Shown here: positions 50,201 to 60,900 of the stretch, one piece after another
How positions within the stretch are numbered: the stretch's first letter is position 1
How the letters are laid out: the number at the start of each line of letters is the position of its first letter
Source: Solenopsis invicta
Lineage: Eukaryota; Arthropoda; Insecta; Hymenoptera; Formicidae
Length of the DNA: 64,000 bases
Assembly (NCBI RefSeq): GCF_016802725.1
Contig: NC_052665.1
Coordinates: forward strand, 2,852,001 to 2,916,000
Reading direction: 5' to 3'
Program-made: the position numbers and the translations under genes
Notes under the pieces: generated by a model
Databases searched by the model: none
What the model saw: the letters and a program-made list of their open reading frames with translations, nothing else
What the model was told of the DNA's origin: nothing

Positions 50201-50900
50201 CGGATTAACGCAAACTAGGAAACCATATGTTATTTATTTCCTTTCAAACCAAAGTTATTTTTGATATTGAGCGTCTTTCGCAAATTTGTTCAATCTTGAA
50301 GATTTCATCGATTTTCATTCAATGATCACTTGTCTCGGTCATTTTTGAGAAACAACTTAAGTGAAAAAAAATGCCATTTTTAGAGAATTATAAAACTATC
50401 TTATAAACATAATATTTTCATCAAATTGAAACATGTAATTTTTACAACTTATTTAAAAAAAGAGAATTTATTTAATTTTGAAAATGTTGGCTTGTGACGT
50501 TGCAATGAAATGAGTACTTTCGAATAAAATAAATTTTCTAATTAGAAAATTCTTATAGCAGACTTTTCTACAGAAATGTTATAAAATAACAGATTATATC
50601 TTAAGAAAGATATTTAACTTTTATTATTGAAGAATAATTTATAAAAAAGGGTAACCCCCTCCCCATTAAATTTCATTATACTAAATACATTATTGAGCGT
50701 AATTTTACAGAGAGTAATAAAACGTAAGTTAAAAGAAGACAGTCACTAATTTATGGTGTTTCTCATATGAATGGCAGTTTTGTAGACCTGGTATTTAAGA
50801 AAAGAATGCTTGACTAATGTGTTTGAAGGAACTTTGCGTATCTGTCTTCTGTAATATCTCAATTTCATATGTAAAAATTGACGTATGTTTTTCAAATGCG
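50201..50900. other. AT-rich valley
   Basis: AT-rich noncoding DNA. No recognised element. Confidence 0.4.
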
Positions 50901-52220
50901 ACCGATTCAGTTAATCTCGCGATTCACGGCCACTCGGCAGCTCAGTGTTCTATCCGGCACGTCGTTCCGCGTGCGTACTCGACAAAAGGCCAATCTCATC
51001 TTTAAAGTCGCTGTAAATCATACGGGACGAGGTAACAATCCACCTCGCGTGCTCGTTAACGCGCGCGCGCGCGCAAGGTATTCGCGGCCGAAGTAAACGT
51101 GCTCGCGCTCGAGAGAAACAGCTCCGTCTAGGACGGCGTCTGCCACACCGCGCGTTTAGCCTCACGGCGTCAGGTATTTCGCTACCGCTTACCTGTCCGG
51201 CCAGTTTTTGTCGGCCAGGTAGGTAAGTTCGTTCGAGCTCCGCGTGAACGGACTAGCGCCGCGTTACCTAGCTCGAGTTGAGATTGAATTCATCGGGCGT
51301 CGGCGTTGATCGGGAAACGATGGACGCGACACCGAGGAGAGAGGTCGTTTACATTGACCGGCGGATATCCCGATCGAAGCTGATAACGAGGCCAATAGCC
51401 AGGCAAGATCTTACGGATTGGATGCGATCGGGCTGATTATAGCCGGTCGAAGGCGGCGGATTGGGAAACGAGATAATGCGCTCCGCGCACGATTTCCAAC
51501 TACGTTGTTCCCTGGCGAACTGATTTTCACTTGTTGCTCTCGCGCGGCGTCTCTCTTTCGGGGATCACGTCAGGACGACGATCCTGGCGCATCGTACGTT
51601 GTGAACCCCCTGAAATCTCGTTCGGCACTTTCGGCATTTCGCGATCGTGCGCGAAATTTTTCCCTGCCTCGAGCGTATCTGCATATAGAGTGACAGGGCA
51701 AAATGAGTTTGCAAAATCAATTTTTTTTGTTAACAATCTGACGAGGCGCATGCGACGTCGCGATGCGAGAGACGAGGTTGCGATTTAATCGTCACTACTG
51801 CTTGAAACCCCGCGAAATTATGAAACGCCGAAGGTGAAATGCGGAATGGGTAGTCGTTTTCGCGCGCGTGTATGCACGCGTTCACGCGTGCGTGCGTGCC
51901 ATGGTGCACGCTATACGCGCGTCCGTACACCTCGACGGCTGGTAGTTAATGGATGTTTAGAGGTTGATAGCCTTGAGTCCAGTATGGGCCACGGACTGGC
52001 TCTCTACCACGACTGATTCCTCGGCTACATCTTCCCTCTCTTGCTCGATCACTCTTCACCTCTTGGAAGCGTTGCTCTTTCCGTGTTACCCTCGTTCGTC
52101 CATCCATCTCTTCCTTCTCCGTCATTTCCACCGAGTTTCTCCCTCGTACTCCCGCGAGTCTTGATAGAAAAATTCTTGGCCTTCTATCGGGAGTCAAAAA
52201 CAAATGACGCGAATGTTTCA
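50901..52220. other. CpG-rich block
   Basis: A GC-rich block with a (GC)n run at 51060-51074 and a (CGTG)n-like run at about 51865-51900. Overlapping frames lie on both strands; none is recognised. Confidence 0.35.
51189..51228. promoter_or_regulatory. Inverted repeat containing a Zelda-type CAGGTAG site
   Basis: TTACCTGTCCGGCC and GGCCAGGTAGGTAA flank AGTTTTTGTC, giving an interrupted inverted repeat. CAGGTAG at 51216-51222 is the core bound by the Drosophila early activator Zelda. A single 7-mer is weak evidence, and the symmetry is what makes the site notable. Confidence 0.25.
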
Positions 52221-53400
52221 TTTAACTCGATAGTACTTGCATTCGACTGCCACAAATTGGGATCATTTAGAATATTTAGATCAAAATACATTTTCGTATA
52301 TATCTAATGCATATTCAGTTAGTTAATGGGCAAAAATATTTCAATAAATTAAGAAAAGGTAAAAATCAACAAATTTTTGCATTCTATTTTTATAACGAAA
52401 TTTTATTAAGTAAGGAAGTGTAAAATTTTAACAATTTGTTTTATGTCTTCCAATAGTAAAAGATAATCAAACTTATTAAAAAAATAATCGTATTATCATA
52501 TGCATGAAATGTTTTATGCAAATATAAATATAATTATAATATTATATCTGCATTGAAATATTCTAATATAGATAATCTTTGTTCTCCTTTGTGTCGCCGA
52601 TCGAACTCTTTCACGAAGTTGGAATTCCAATATTTTTTAAAAGAGAGAGTACATCCATTCTCTCAAGGAATCTTCCGTAGAGCCTGACATGGCATTAGAA
52701 CACTTTAGTGAAAAAATGTCCAATAATATAAAGGATAATAAAAAAGATGAAGGAACTAAATAAGCTCGACAAGGTTTTTGGACCTACCACAACATTCTGT
52801 ACAGGTTAACAATAAGCGCATTTATGTCGGCCTCTTCTGTGTCTATTCAGAAGAGAGTTTCAAATTCAGAAGAAGATTTTAAAGGAAAAAGTAAAGGAAT
52901 AAAAAGGAATAAGAAGAGAGTATTATTGTCCAAAAATATAAATGGAAAACGGTAGTATGCTATGAAATGATTGAGGTACGAGTATTCAGATTAAACCTTT
53001 ACGTCATACATTTTTCGAATCGCTAATTTCAACACATTTGTAATCAGCTACCCGAAGAGGTATGTAAAAATATGTAAAAAAAATGTAAAAAAAATGTAAG
53101 AAGCATGCAAAAATCGCAAAAGAACTAAATAGAGAAAGTGACATATAGGTCACTATGTCGCAAAGGGCTAACAATGTCTTATAGTTAATTATTTAAAAGT
53201 GACTATTCTAAGACAGTAATGATATCCTAAATCTTTTATAAAGTGCCCGTAAAAGACATTACATTATGGACGTGATGAGAGGAGGATTTTTCACACTTTT
53301 ACTGAAGAAGATAAGTATTTTATCGTTATCCTATGATAAAGAGACATCCGTCCGCGCGTTGTAAAGTGTAACATCGTAAATCATTTAAGAGAGTAAATCC
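52221..53400. other. AT-rich valley
   Basis: AT-rich noncoding DNA. It includes a short internal repeat, ATGTAAAAAAA, near 53060-53098. No gene. Confidence 0.4.
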
Positions 53401-54300
53401 TGAACTTGATGCGCAACTACATTAAAAAATTCTTAAACAGTCTTCGCGTCGCGCGCGTCATATTTAGAAAAATGGAGTTACGAGAAATTCTCATTAAGGT
53501 GGCGATAAGTTTTGCGACATTAATGACGAGACGTCTTATGCATGTAAAGCCATTTAGTCGCGGCACGTAGCGCTTTCGAGTGGAGGAGGAATAAAAGGAG
53601 GAACTGCGCGAAGAACTTAAGGATATTAAGATAAAATCAATAGAAAAGTTAGTTTGTGGAGGAAGTGTTCGCGCGCGCGCGCGGGCAGCTTGAGAAAACT
53701 TCGCTCTTAATTAAGGTAATGGTGTCCGAGTGCACACAAATGTAACTGACTGCGAGGGCGAGATGCCGAGGATGGCTGGTGTACGGACGGTGGTGCGCCG
53801 ATAAGACAAGACCCGGCGGGGGGTGTTGGAAGGAACAGAGGGACCAAGGAGCATTCTGTTTCCCTTTCTACGAGTTCCTGGTACATGGCCGGCTCCGTTA
53901 GCTCAGTCACTGGCAACTACCGGGGCAAACACAGAACTGGCTGCGGTCGTGCGTTTGTCTGACTATGGACGCAATTTAGAGCTGTCTAAAGTGCCACCTG
54001 CATCTTTGACACTGTGCGTAAATTTAAATGCTAACCTGACATCGTGAACGACGTTTCTTGGTGAAATCCTGAAACGTGATAGGTCAGGCGTAACGCATTT
54101 CACACCGAAAGACCGTTATAATAATGTAAATTTTTGCGCAAGCAGGTATGTGACGTCGTTTAATATGATTTATCGCACAGGCGAAATTTACGAGTCAATT
54201 AGAACGTATTCTAAAAATTTATGCTCTATAAACAATTCGCGGTAACTTGTCCTCGTTCAACGTTAAGTGTCTTGTTTAACATATGCTCACAATGATAATC
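53401..54300. other. Balanced patch, unique-looking
   Basis: A (GC)n run sits at about 53670-53682. The patch at 53700-54060 is GC-richer and carries open frames on both strands (53707-53916 minus, 53823-54047 plus). It could be an exon, a noncoding RNA or a relic; I recognise none of the products. Confidence 0.3.
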
Positions 54301-56045
54301 GTATTATAATAAAATCCGTAGGAAATAATCATATATTCGAATGAGATTTATTAGTGTCTGATGACGCTCGTTGATGGACATTAGAAATATTAACTGTAAA
54401 TTTCGACGCAGTTAAATCTATCACAAGAGCATTGCAAGAAAGTTTTAAAAATGTTTGTAGTGCTTTGAATAAAATACACCTTGCCAAAAAAGCCCATTTA
54501 ATTTTACTTTTTAAAATTATTTATAGGGACATTGACATACATTGTATATATAAATAGAATGGAAATGTAAAAAAAATGTATTTTAATGTAATAATAACAA
54601 TAATTTTATTGAGAATGCAAATAATTATACTGAATAAATAAATAAATGAAAATATATATACATATACTTATAATATACATATATGTATGAATGTATGTAT
54701 GTATATGCATAAATACATATATTAATTGCAGACAAAAGGCGAGGTTGTAGCTTAATTTCTAATCTGAGTAATGTATTTAATACATCGTATTATAAATTAA
54801 TATAATCAAAGTATGAATAAATAGCATATTATTTATATGATATAATAATTAATATAATTTAATAAATGTAAATACATTCTAATAATATATACATACATTT
54901 ATAGCAATATATACATATATCAAAAAATAAAATTAATTAAGTAAGCCTTATTCAGCTCAAATACCTTACGCTCCGATCGATACGAACCTCGGTGTATTAA
55001 AAACAGAACAAAGCTTATACTTTCGTATGCGTTTCATGCACGATTACCCATTGTTATTCACGCCTGATTACCGAAAAACAGCACAATGCCTCCTCTCACC
55101 GAACAATTATTTATCGCTTTATGAAGCAATGGCGTTTGCTAAATGAATCGGCAATATTATCTCGCGATGATTTTAGTCCTCGCGTAATCTGCATATAATG
55201 AGCTGTTCAAAAAGATGATGGCAAAACTAGATAACATTTGCTCTTCTTGTGTTGTTTGAAAATATGAAACATATAACCCATTATTCCATTATCCCATTAT
55301 ATTTACGCGTTATTACGCGGTCAAGCGCGACACTTTACTGAGAGGAAAGTATTTGTGATTATCATTAAATGTTATTGAAGGGATTACGTGCTTTCTTGAT
55401 GCTGAAAAATTACTGATTTTTGGGAATTCTTTTCTTTTGCATTAAGGCTTGCGAATTTTACATTTTTATAATTATCGAAAAGTTATAGCATTTGAAAAAA
55501 AGATCGATTTTGTTGAAAAATTTTTGGTCTTTAATGTTTATAAAAATTGTTATAATTAAAATTTTTTTTAAATGACGCAACACATTCATGGAAAATTGCA
55601 ATTTACACAAAAAAACTTGTTTTATCGCAAAAGATTGTAAATTGTTAAAGCTGTCGCGTTAAGACCTTTGAAATGGTTTTGAAAAAAATACGTATTTAAA
55701 GTTTGACAAAGAAAATTCATATAAATAATTAAGATAAAAAAATTAATATTTATTTAAAATTTTAAAAAAATGTACTTCTAGAAAATTGAGAAAATATGTA
55801 ATCTCTTAACGATTATGACTATAACTGAATTGATTTATTAACTATTTTAATTCCAGTTATCATGTATCCAGTTATCATTATTTTTATCATCAAGGTGTGC
55901 ATAACTTATACTATGCATTAGTTCTCAATTTTCTTATCAATAGTTTTAGGTTTGCAAGCAGCATTATTACTAATACTTCGTTCGTTGATTGTGCAATTTC
56001 CAATTTTGGATTTTGTAACTTTCTGATGTAAAATTTTGTTTTATT
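54301..56045. other. AT-rich valley with simple repeats
   Basis: Very AT-rich, with ATAT and (GTAT)n-like sequence at about 54650-54720. No gene or complete element. Confidence 0.4.
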
Positions 56046-56161
56046 ATTATACACAACAAAAAATTATTATTATTGAAAATTTTTAATTATGGTAATAACC
56101 AAATTATACACAACAAAAAATTATTATTATTGAAAATTTTTAATTATGGTAATAACCAAAT
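56046..56161. repeat. Tandem duplication, 57-bp unit, two copies
   Basis: The unit beginning ATTATACACAACAAAAAATT and ending GGTAATAACCAAA occurs twice without visible mismatch, at a 57-bp period. Confidence 0.95.
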
Positions 56162-56471
56162 AAAACACCATAATTAATTTAACATCAATTTATATACACC
56201 AAAAAAAGAATTTGATAATAATAATCAAGCTGAGCTAATAGTTGTCAAGCTTTGGTGAAGTAATTTTAATTAAACATTCGAATCTCTGACCAAATAATTG
56301 ACAATATTTAATGACTGTTTAATAAACGATTAGTTACTATATTGCTGATTGTTTGTTTACTATTAATGTAATTAATCATAAATATAACTGAATATTTGGT
56401 TATATTAAATATTTATTTAAAATTATTTCACCTAAAACTCTATTATTACGAAAATCTTTTTTTCAGTGTGC
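56046..56471. mobile_element. Possible MITE with duplicated left end
   Basis: The left sequence ACACAACAAAAAATTATTATT resembles the reverse complement of the right sequence ending TTTTTTTCAGTGTGC. The left terminus is the 57-bp unit just described, present twice. The interior is AT-rich and noncoding. The pairing is imperfect and no target duplication was found. Confidence 0.35.
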
Positions 56472-57040
56472 TCACAAATAATATTAAATGCTTCTCTTTC
56501 AGTATTGCGGATTTTGCAAGCGTGCAACAACCATAAAATACGATGAAACACGACGCAGCGAATCTCTCAAAAATTTTTCCTTCCGTCCGACAGTGCAGAT
56601 TTATTCCTTTTATCGACGTGGCTCTCTTCGTGACACTGTACGGGGCTTACTTCGGCGCCCGATATATTTATAAAGTGCGCAACAATTTGTACGCGAGCTC
56701 TCCATTAAAACCGCTTCCATCCGCGTCGCGTTGAATATCGGCTGACAAAAACGCTCTCCCTTCATCGCCGCATCGACACGGATTAACGGCCGAGTATCCA
56801 CTCGGCGAGTTTATCGGCACCTCCCTATTATCCGTGCGAACTGGAGCTCTCCTCTTTCGAAGTTCGCGCCGCCGCGTCAGACACATTTTTGCGCGATTTC
56901 GTACCCGAGTCTCCCGGTAAAACGCGCAAACGTTCCCGGATTTAAATCCCACCCGCGAATCGATTCCCCTTTTTTTGCGAGTGTCGCTCGTTGATTGCGG
57001 ACGGCAAAATGCGTCGTAACGCGAGATCGGCCGTGGCCAG

Positions 57041-57060
57041 CCGGCCGGCCGGCCGGCCGG
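57041..57060. repeat. (CCGG)5 repeat
   Basis: Five tandem CCGG units, immediately before a GA-rich run. Confidence 0.95.
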
Positions 57061-57071
57061 TGTGCGTGAAG

Positions 57072-57074
57072 AGA

Positions 57075-57105
<31 letters not shown>

Positions 57106-57108
57106 AAT
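57072..57108. repeat. (GA)n-rich run
   Basis: GAGAGAGAGAGAAAGAGAGA-type sequence of about 35 bp. GAGAG is the GAGA-factor core in insects. Confidence 0.9.
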
Positions 57109-57462
57109 GCGCGGTACCCGAACTTGCGTGTGTCGAGCGCAACGATGCATAACGCGGGGAGTTTTGCGTCGAGAGAGGGGTCGAAGCGCGGGGCGAGACG
57201 CCTACGGGGGCCATGGTGCACGCGGTAACGTGCTCGCACCGGACTGTACGCTTGGAAAAGGGACCGGAGTTGGTCCGACCGGCATAAGAGATCGTTCGCG
57301 GAGAGAAGGGATCGTCGCCGGCCGTGGAAGAGCGCATCGGGCGGTCGGCAGGTGAGGAACGGGATGAAGGGCGAGAGGACCATCGAGGGGAACGGTGCGG
57401 GGAACCGAGAACGGAATGGGGAACGACCACGGCGTGGAACGAGGGAGAGAGGCCCAAGTGTG

Positions 57463-57869
57463 CGAGCGAGCGAGAGAGAGAAAGAGAAAAAGCGAGCGAA
57501 TGAGCGGGAGACTACGAGAGGGGCGGGGAGGGGGGAAGAGCGAGAGTGAGAAGCGAACCGAGCGGCCAAGAGTGAGAGAGAGGGGGAGACGGCGGGAGCC
57601 TGCTAGGCTCGCCTTTCTCGGCGTCCGCAGCGGCGCGCTAGTCTCGGTTTGCCGTTCCGACGTAACGGACGTACGTTCCGCGGCGGTCGCTCGCTTCCAC
57701 GTGGGAGCTCGAGCTCCGGACCTCTGCTCTGTCCGGTCGTTGTGTGATCATTGTCGCTCGAAAGTGTACGCGTGCATCGCGGCCGCTGTTGACCACCGGG
57801 GCGACAGCCATCAGCAGCGGAGTGGAGAGAATCGCCTCGCAATCCCGCCGCGTCGGTTCGCGGCTAACT
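57463..57869 (+). promoter_or_regulatory. Candidate GAGA-rich, CpG-rich promoter region
   Basis: More than ten GAGAG/GAGCGAG cores lie in 57463-57596, followed by CpG-dense sequence. No TATA box is seen. This is the usual look of insect developmental or housekeeping promoters with GAGA-factor sites and CpG-rich 5' ends. No ATG occurs on the plus strand from just after 57498 until 58318, which is unusual for about 800 bp and consistent with an untranslated leader. The start could be anywhere in this interval or slightly downstream. Direction is inferred from the lack of ATG and from the donor at 58137. Confidence 0.45.
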
Positions 57870-58136
57870 TCAGTGCAGTGACACGGCCTCCTGTAACGTA
57901 AATACGGTGCGCGTTTGTGAGACTCGCGCGTTCCTCCTCAGTGAGACTTCTCCTCCCCGGTCTGTGCGGACGGAGAGACGAGAGTGGTGTTCCCCAGCAT
58001 TCGGAATTTCCCCAGCATTTTTTGGATTACCTGAAGCAGGATACTCCGAGAGAGGCGGAGGGGACTCGCTTCGCGCCGCTGTGTGCTTTCTCGCGGGACG
58101 CGATCGGCGTCGCGGCAGGCATCGCAGCGCAACAAG
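57870..58136 (+). other. Candidate noncoding first exon with Inr-like start
   Basis: TCAGTG at 57870-57875 and again at 57938-57943 resembles the insect initiator (TCAGT). The interval ends in CAACAAG followed by GTCAGTG at 58137, a plausible 5' splice site that fits MAG|GTRAGT except for C at +3. It contains no ATG, as expected for a 5' untranslated exon. The exact start and whether splicing happens here are inferred. Confidence 0.35.
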
Positions 58137-58317
58137 GTCAGTGTCTCTTCCCGATCTCCTTGCGTTCTTTCCTCGTTTCCGCGAGACAAAGAGAAACGTG
58201 CAGCGGCGTTCGACGGAATGCGCGAGATCGGCTCGAAGGCGTGCGTCGAAACACGAGCGTTGATTCCTCGGCGACGATTCACGCGATCTGACAGTTCGAT
58301 CTCGTTCGTCGGACAAG

Positions 58318-58413
58318 ATGGCGTCGTCGTCGTCGAGTAACGACGAATCCCTTCGATCTCCTACTTGCGATCTTTCACGCGTCGAGGGGAACGTGCGAGA
58401 AAACGGGCGATGA
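58318..58413 (+). CDS. Candidate first ATG: 31-codon frame, uORF or start exon
   Basis: The first plus-strand ATG after the ATG-free leader, in good context (ACAAGATGG). It is followed by a Ser run (GCG, four TCG, AGT) and a frame that stays open to TGA at 58411. If the transcript is not spliced at 58137, this is a short upstream frame or the start of a coding exon joined onward by an unseen donor. A GTGCGA at 58393 is only a weak donor. The peptide is not recognisable and no codon-use test is possible at this length. Confidence 0.15.
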   Translation: MASSSSSNDESLRSPTCDLSRVEGNVRENGR

Positions 58414-58790
58414 TCCACGGGAGTCTCGGAAGCTCTTCGGAAACTCTACTACTCGACGTGTGCGAATGTGTTCGTTTTTTATTTACAATACAATCGAAAC
58501 CGAAATGTACAGGTCACGCAGCGGTATCATTTAAACGACACGCTGTCTCGTTCGTGCCAGTTTCGGAGTCCGGACTCGTCACTCGGTGGGCGGGCGGTTT
58601 TTTTCATCGCGTTTCCAAAGAGACCCGACTTTTTCCGAGCGGTGATGGAGGGGGGAAAAAAATCGCTGGAAAAAGCGCGAACTACGCGTCGTTCTTTTTT
58701 GCATTTCACTCACGTGGCGAAACGCTTCCGTGAGACTTTGTCTCGAAACTTCTCTCATGAATGAAGCCCCGCGCACAATGGAGGATTATT
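58414..58790. other. CpG-rich tail of promoter block
   Basis: GC-rich sequence with overlapping short frames, ending at about 58770 where AT-rich DNA begins. Possibly first-intron or leader sequence. Confidence 0.35.
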
Positions 58791-59080
58791 AGATACCAAG
58801 AATAGAAATTACAGTTTTAGAATCAGTTCCCTCAATGACACTGTAGATAAACGATAAGTGTTTCGTATTAATATCCATTGTGTACTACATTCAATATTCA
58901 TTGAAGAAACTAATTTTAAAATTTTTATTCTTATTTCTAATGTGTAATATTTCTCCACTGTGTGCAGGATTAAATCGATTAAAATGGAGAAAAGGTTAAC
59001 GAACGGTCATAGCGGGATTTTAGTGCTAACAGCGAGTAAAGCCGGTCACATGTTCAAATAAACTTGTCAAATATGTGTGA

Positions 59081-59136
59081 GCAGGCACGCTTGTCGTATC
59101 TATCGGAACGTGCGACTGACAAAATCGTGTAGTTAT
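59081..59136 (+). repeat. Diverged dispersed repeat, copy A
   Basis: GCACGCTTGTC...TATCG...TGACAAA...GTGTAGTTAT; the same order of blocks recurs at 60817-60875. Flanks also share CTTGTCAAAT and TTGAACAAG-like stretches. Confidence 0.6.
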
Positions 59137-59665
59137 TTTGGCTTGAGCAAGTGGCTCGAGAAAGTAATGAAAAAGCGTTCGATTTGCTTGAGTCAAGCTG
59201 GCTTGTTCGAGCAAATTGGAGCAACGTAGCAAACTCAATTCGGATCAATCAGAAGTTGGGCATTGCGAATAAAAGTGATTATGTTGTAACGCACTCAAAA
59301 GAATTGCTTTTTAATTGCTCCTTCTGTATCAATAATTGTTCAATTAATTAATCAACCTGCTGAAGAGTGGCAAGTTTTTAGACGACTTTTACAGTTTTAG
59401 AATTTGACTTTTTGTTCACTATTCATTTATTGCATCGATCTACAAAAAAAGATGGCGTTACTCCGGAATCGATATGTTGTTTTGTTTTATACTCTTTCGG
59501 CTTTTGATCCGGAAGGGTATAAAATAAAATAAATTTTTTTAGTATTAGAGCTTTTTATTATTATATATTTTAAAAATAATTATTTAACAGCACTTGCAGT
59601 AAAAGATTTTATAAAAAACAATTATAAAAACATTACACCGAAATTCGAGAGGTAGTATATAATAT

Positions 59666-59667
59666 AA

Positions 59668-59701
<34 letters not shown>
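59666..59701. repeat. (TA)n microsatellite
   Basis: About 17 TA units. Confidence 0.95.
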
Positions 59702-59702
<1 letters not shown>

Positions 59703-60816
59703 AATTCCGGGAATATATACATACAAAAAAAGTGAAAAATATTTCGTGTCAAATTATTGTGAAATCGTGTTTTGGAATGTTGGAACAGTATACCAGTATA
59801 TTTTCAGATTTTTTATAGAGCCCAAAAATCCTTTCAAAAACACTATCAGCTACCAGTAACTTGGTCAGGTACCAGTGAACCAGAAATTAGGGAGAAAAAC
59901 GTTGAACTACGGAAAGTTAATAATGCTATTACATGAAAGCAGCAGTCATATATTTTTACCTAGGATAACTCTCTATTTACATTTATTTTCTTTAAATCTA
60001 TTCTTAAACTGAGAAAGAAACAATTGTCGAAAACCTAAATATTTAGCTACAAATATAGAAATAAACGATCAAATGGCGAGCACAAGAAGACGTTTATTTG
60101 TATGAATTATTTTGTTACCAATTTAAATTAAAACAAACGTGTTTCTGCTTTATTCAGTCCTCTTCAGTGTTTTATAATAATCAAATGACTATTTTATGAA
60201 CGTTTTTCAACAATCGCGAATAATATAAATGGTTATTATATCTAGATTGATATTTGGTGAAAAAGAGTGCGACTGTTTGATTGAAAACGTTAAATTTTTG
60301 GACAGATACTCATTTCACAACATGCCTATCAATTTTGTATAATTGTATATTGAAGTGGTCAAATAAGAGATCGTGTCAGAAATTATGCGTTGATTGATTT
60401 TCTTTAGAGTTTTATAAGTTTAATTGTTAAGTGTTTTTTGATGAAATCTTACTGTGGATTTGTGCGCATGTAAAAAGTCCCGTGAATCAATTCTACAGTC
60501 AAGATACAAAACATTTAAACTATTTAATCTAATTCGTTCAATTAAACATTTAATTTAGTTAATTCCCAATTTAAAAAATTTTAATGGTCAAACTATTACC
60601 TTTTTTTGCACAACAAAATAATTGTTGAATCAACCCATTGTTTAGTTGAACGTATCGGACTAAATATTTTAGTTTTACGACAAATTTTTTTCTGAGTGTA
60701 CGAAACAATTGCTTCTAAATCGCTTTTTTTATTGCCATTGTTAAAATTTTAATTTCCGTTAAAAGAACAATTTTTTGATGTATGCTTCACATAATTAAGT
60801 TGCACGTACACGCTTG

Positions 60817-60875
60817 AACAAGCACGCTTGTCAAATGTTTTATCGAAAAGTCTAAATGACAAAGCTACACAGTTA
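60817..60875 (+). repeat. Diverged dispersed repeat, copy B
   Basis: GCACGCTTGTC...TATCG...TGACAAAG...CACAGTTAT, in direct orientation about 1.74 kb after copy A. The two may be ends of an old element or remnants of a duplication. Confidence 0.6.
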
Positions 60876-60900
60876 TCGCATATACGATATGCGCGGTTTC

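Larger units (their letters stand above)
56490..57462. other. CpG-rich upstream part of promoter block
   Basis: Composition switches sharply to GC-rich at about 56500. It contains a (CCGG)n repeat and a GA-rich run. Minus-strand frames of 160-230 codons cross simple repeats (Ser-Leu runs) and overlap one another, so they are not called as genes. Confidence 0.4.
58791..60900. other. AT-rich valley, possibly first intron
   Basis: AT-rich noncoding DNA with a TA microsatellite and a pair of diverged direct repeats (separate entries). A TTTTTTTCTGAGTGTAC end at 60686-60701 resembles one terminus of the CACTGAGAAAAA family, without a clear partner. Confidence 0.35.

Noticed and set aside
56877..57569. 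230-codon minus-strand open frame
   Set aside because: Crosses GA/CT and CCGG repeats (Ser-Leu and Ala-Gly-Arg-Pro runs), overlaps other long frames on both strands, and lies antisense to the likely promoter. GC-rich DNA has few stops.
57870..58418. 182-codon minus-strand frame over the putative first exon
   Set aside because: Arg/Ser-rich, overlaps several plus-strand frames of similar length, and shows no recognisable domain.
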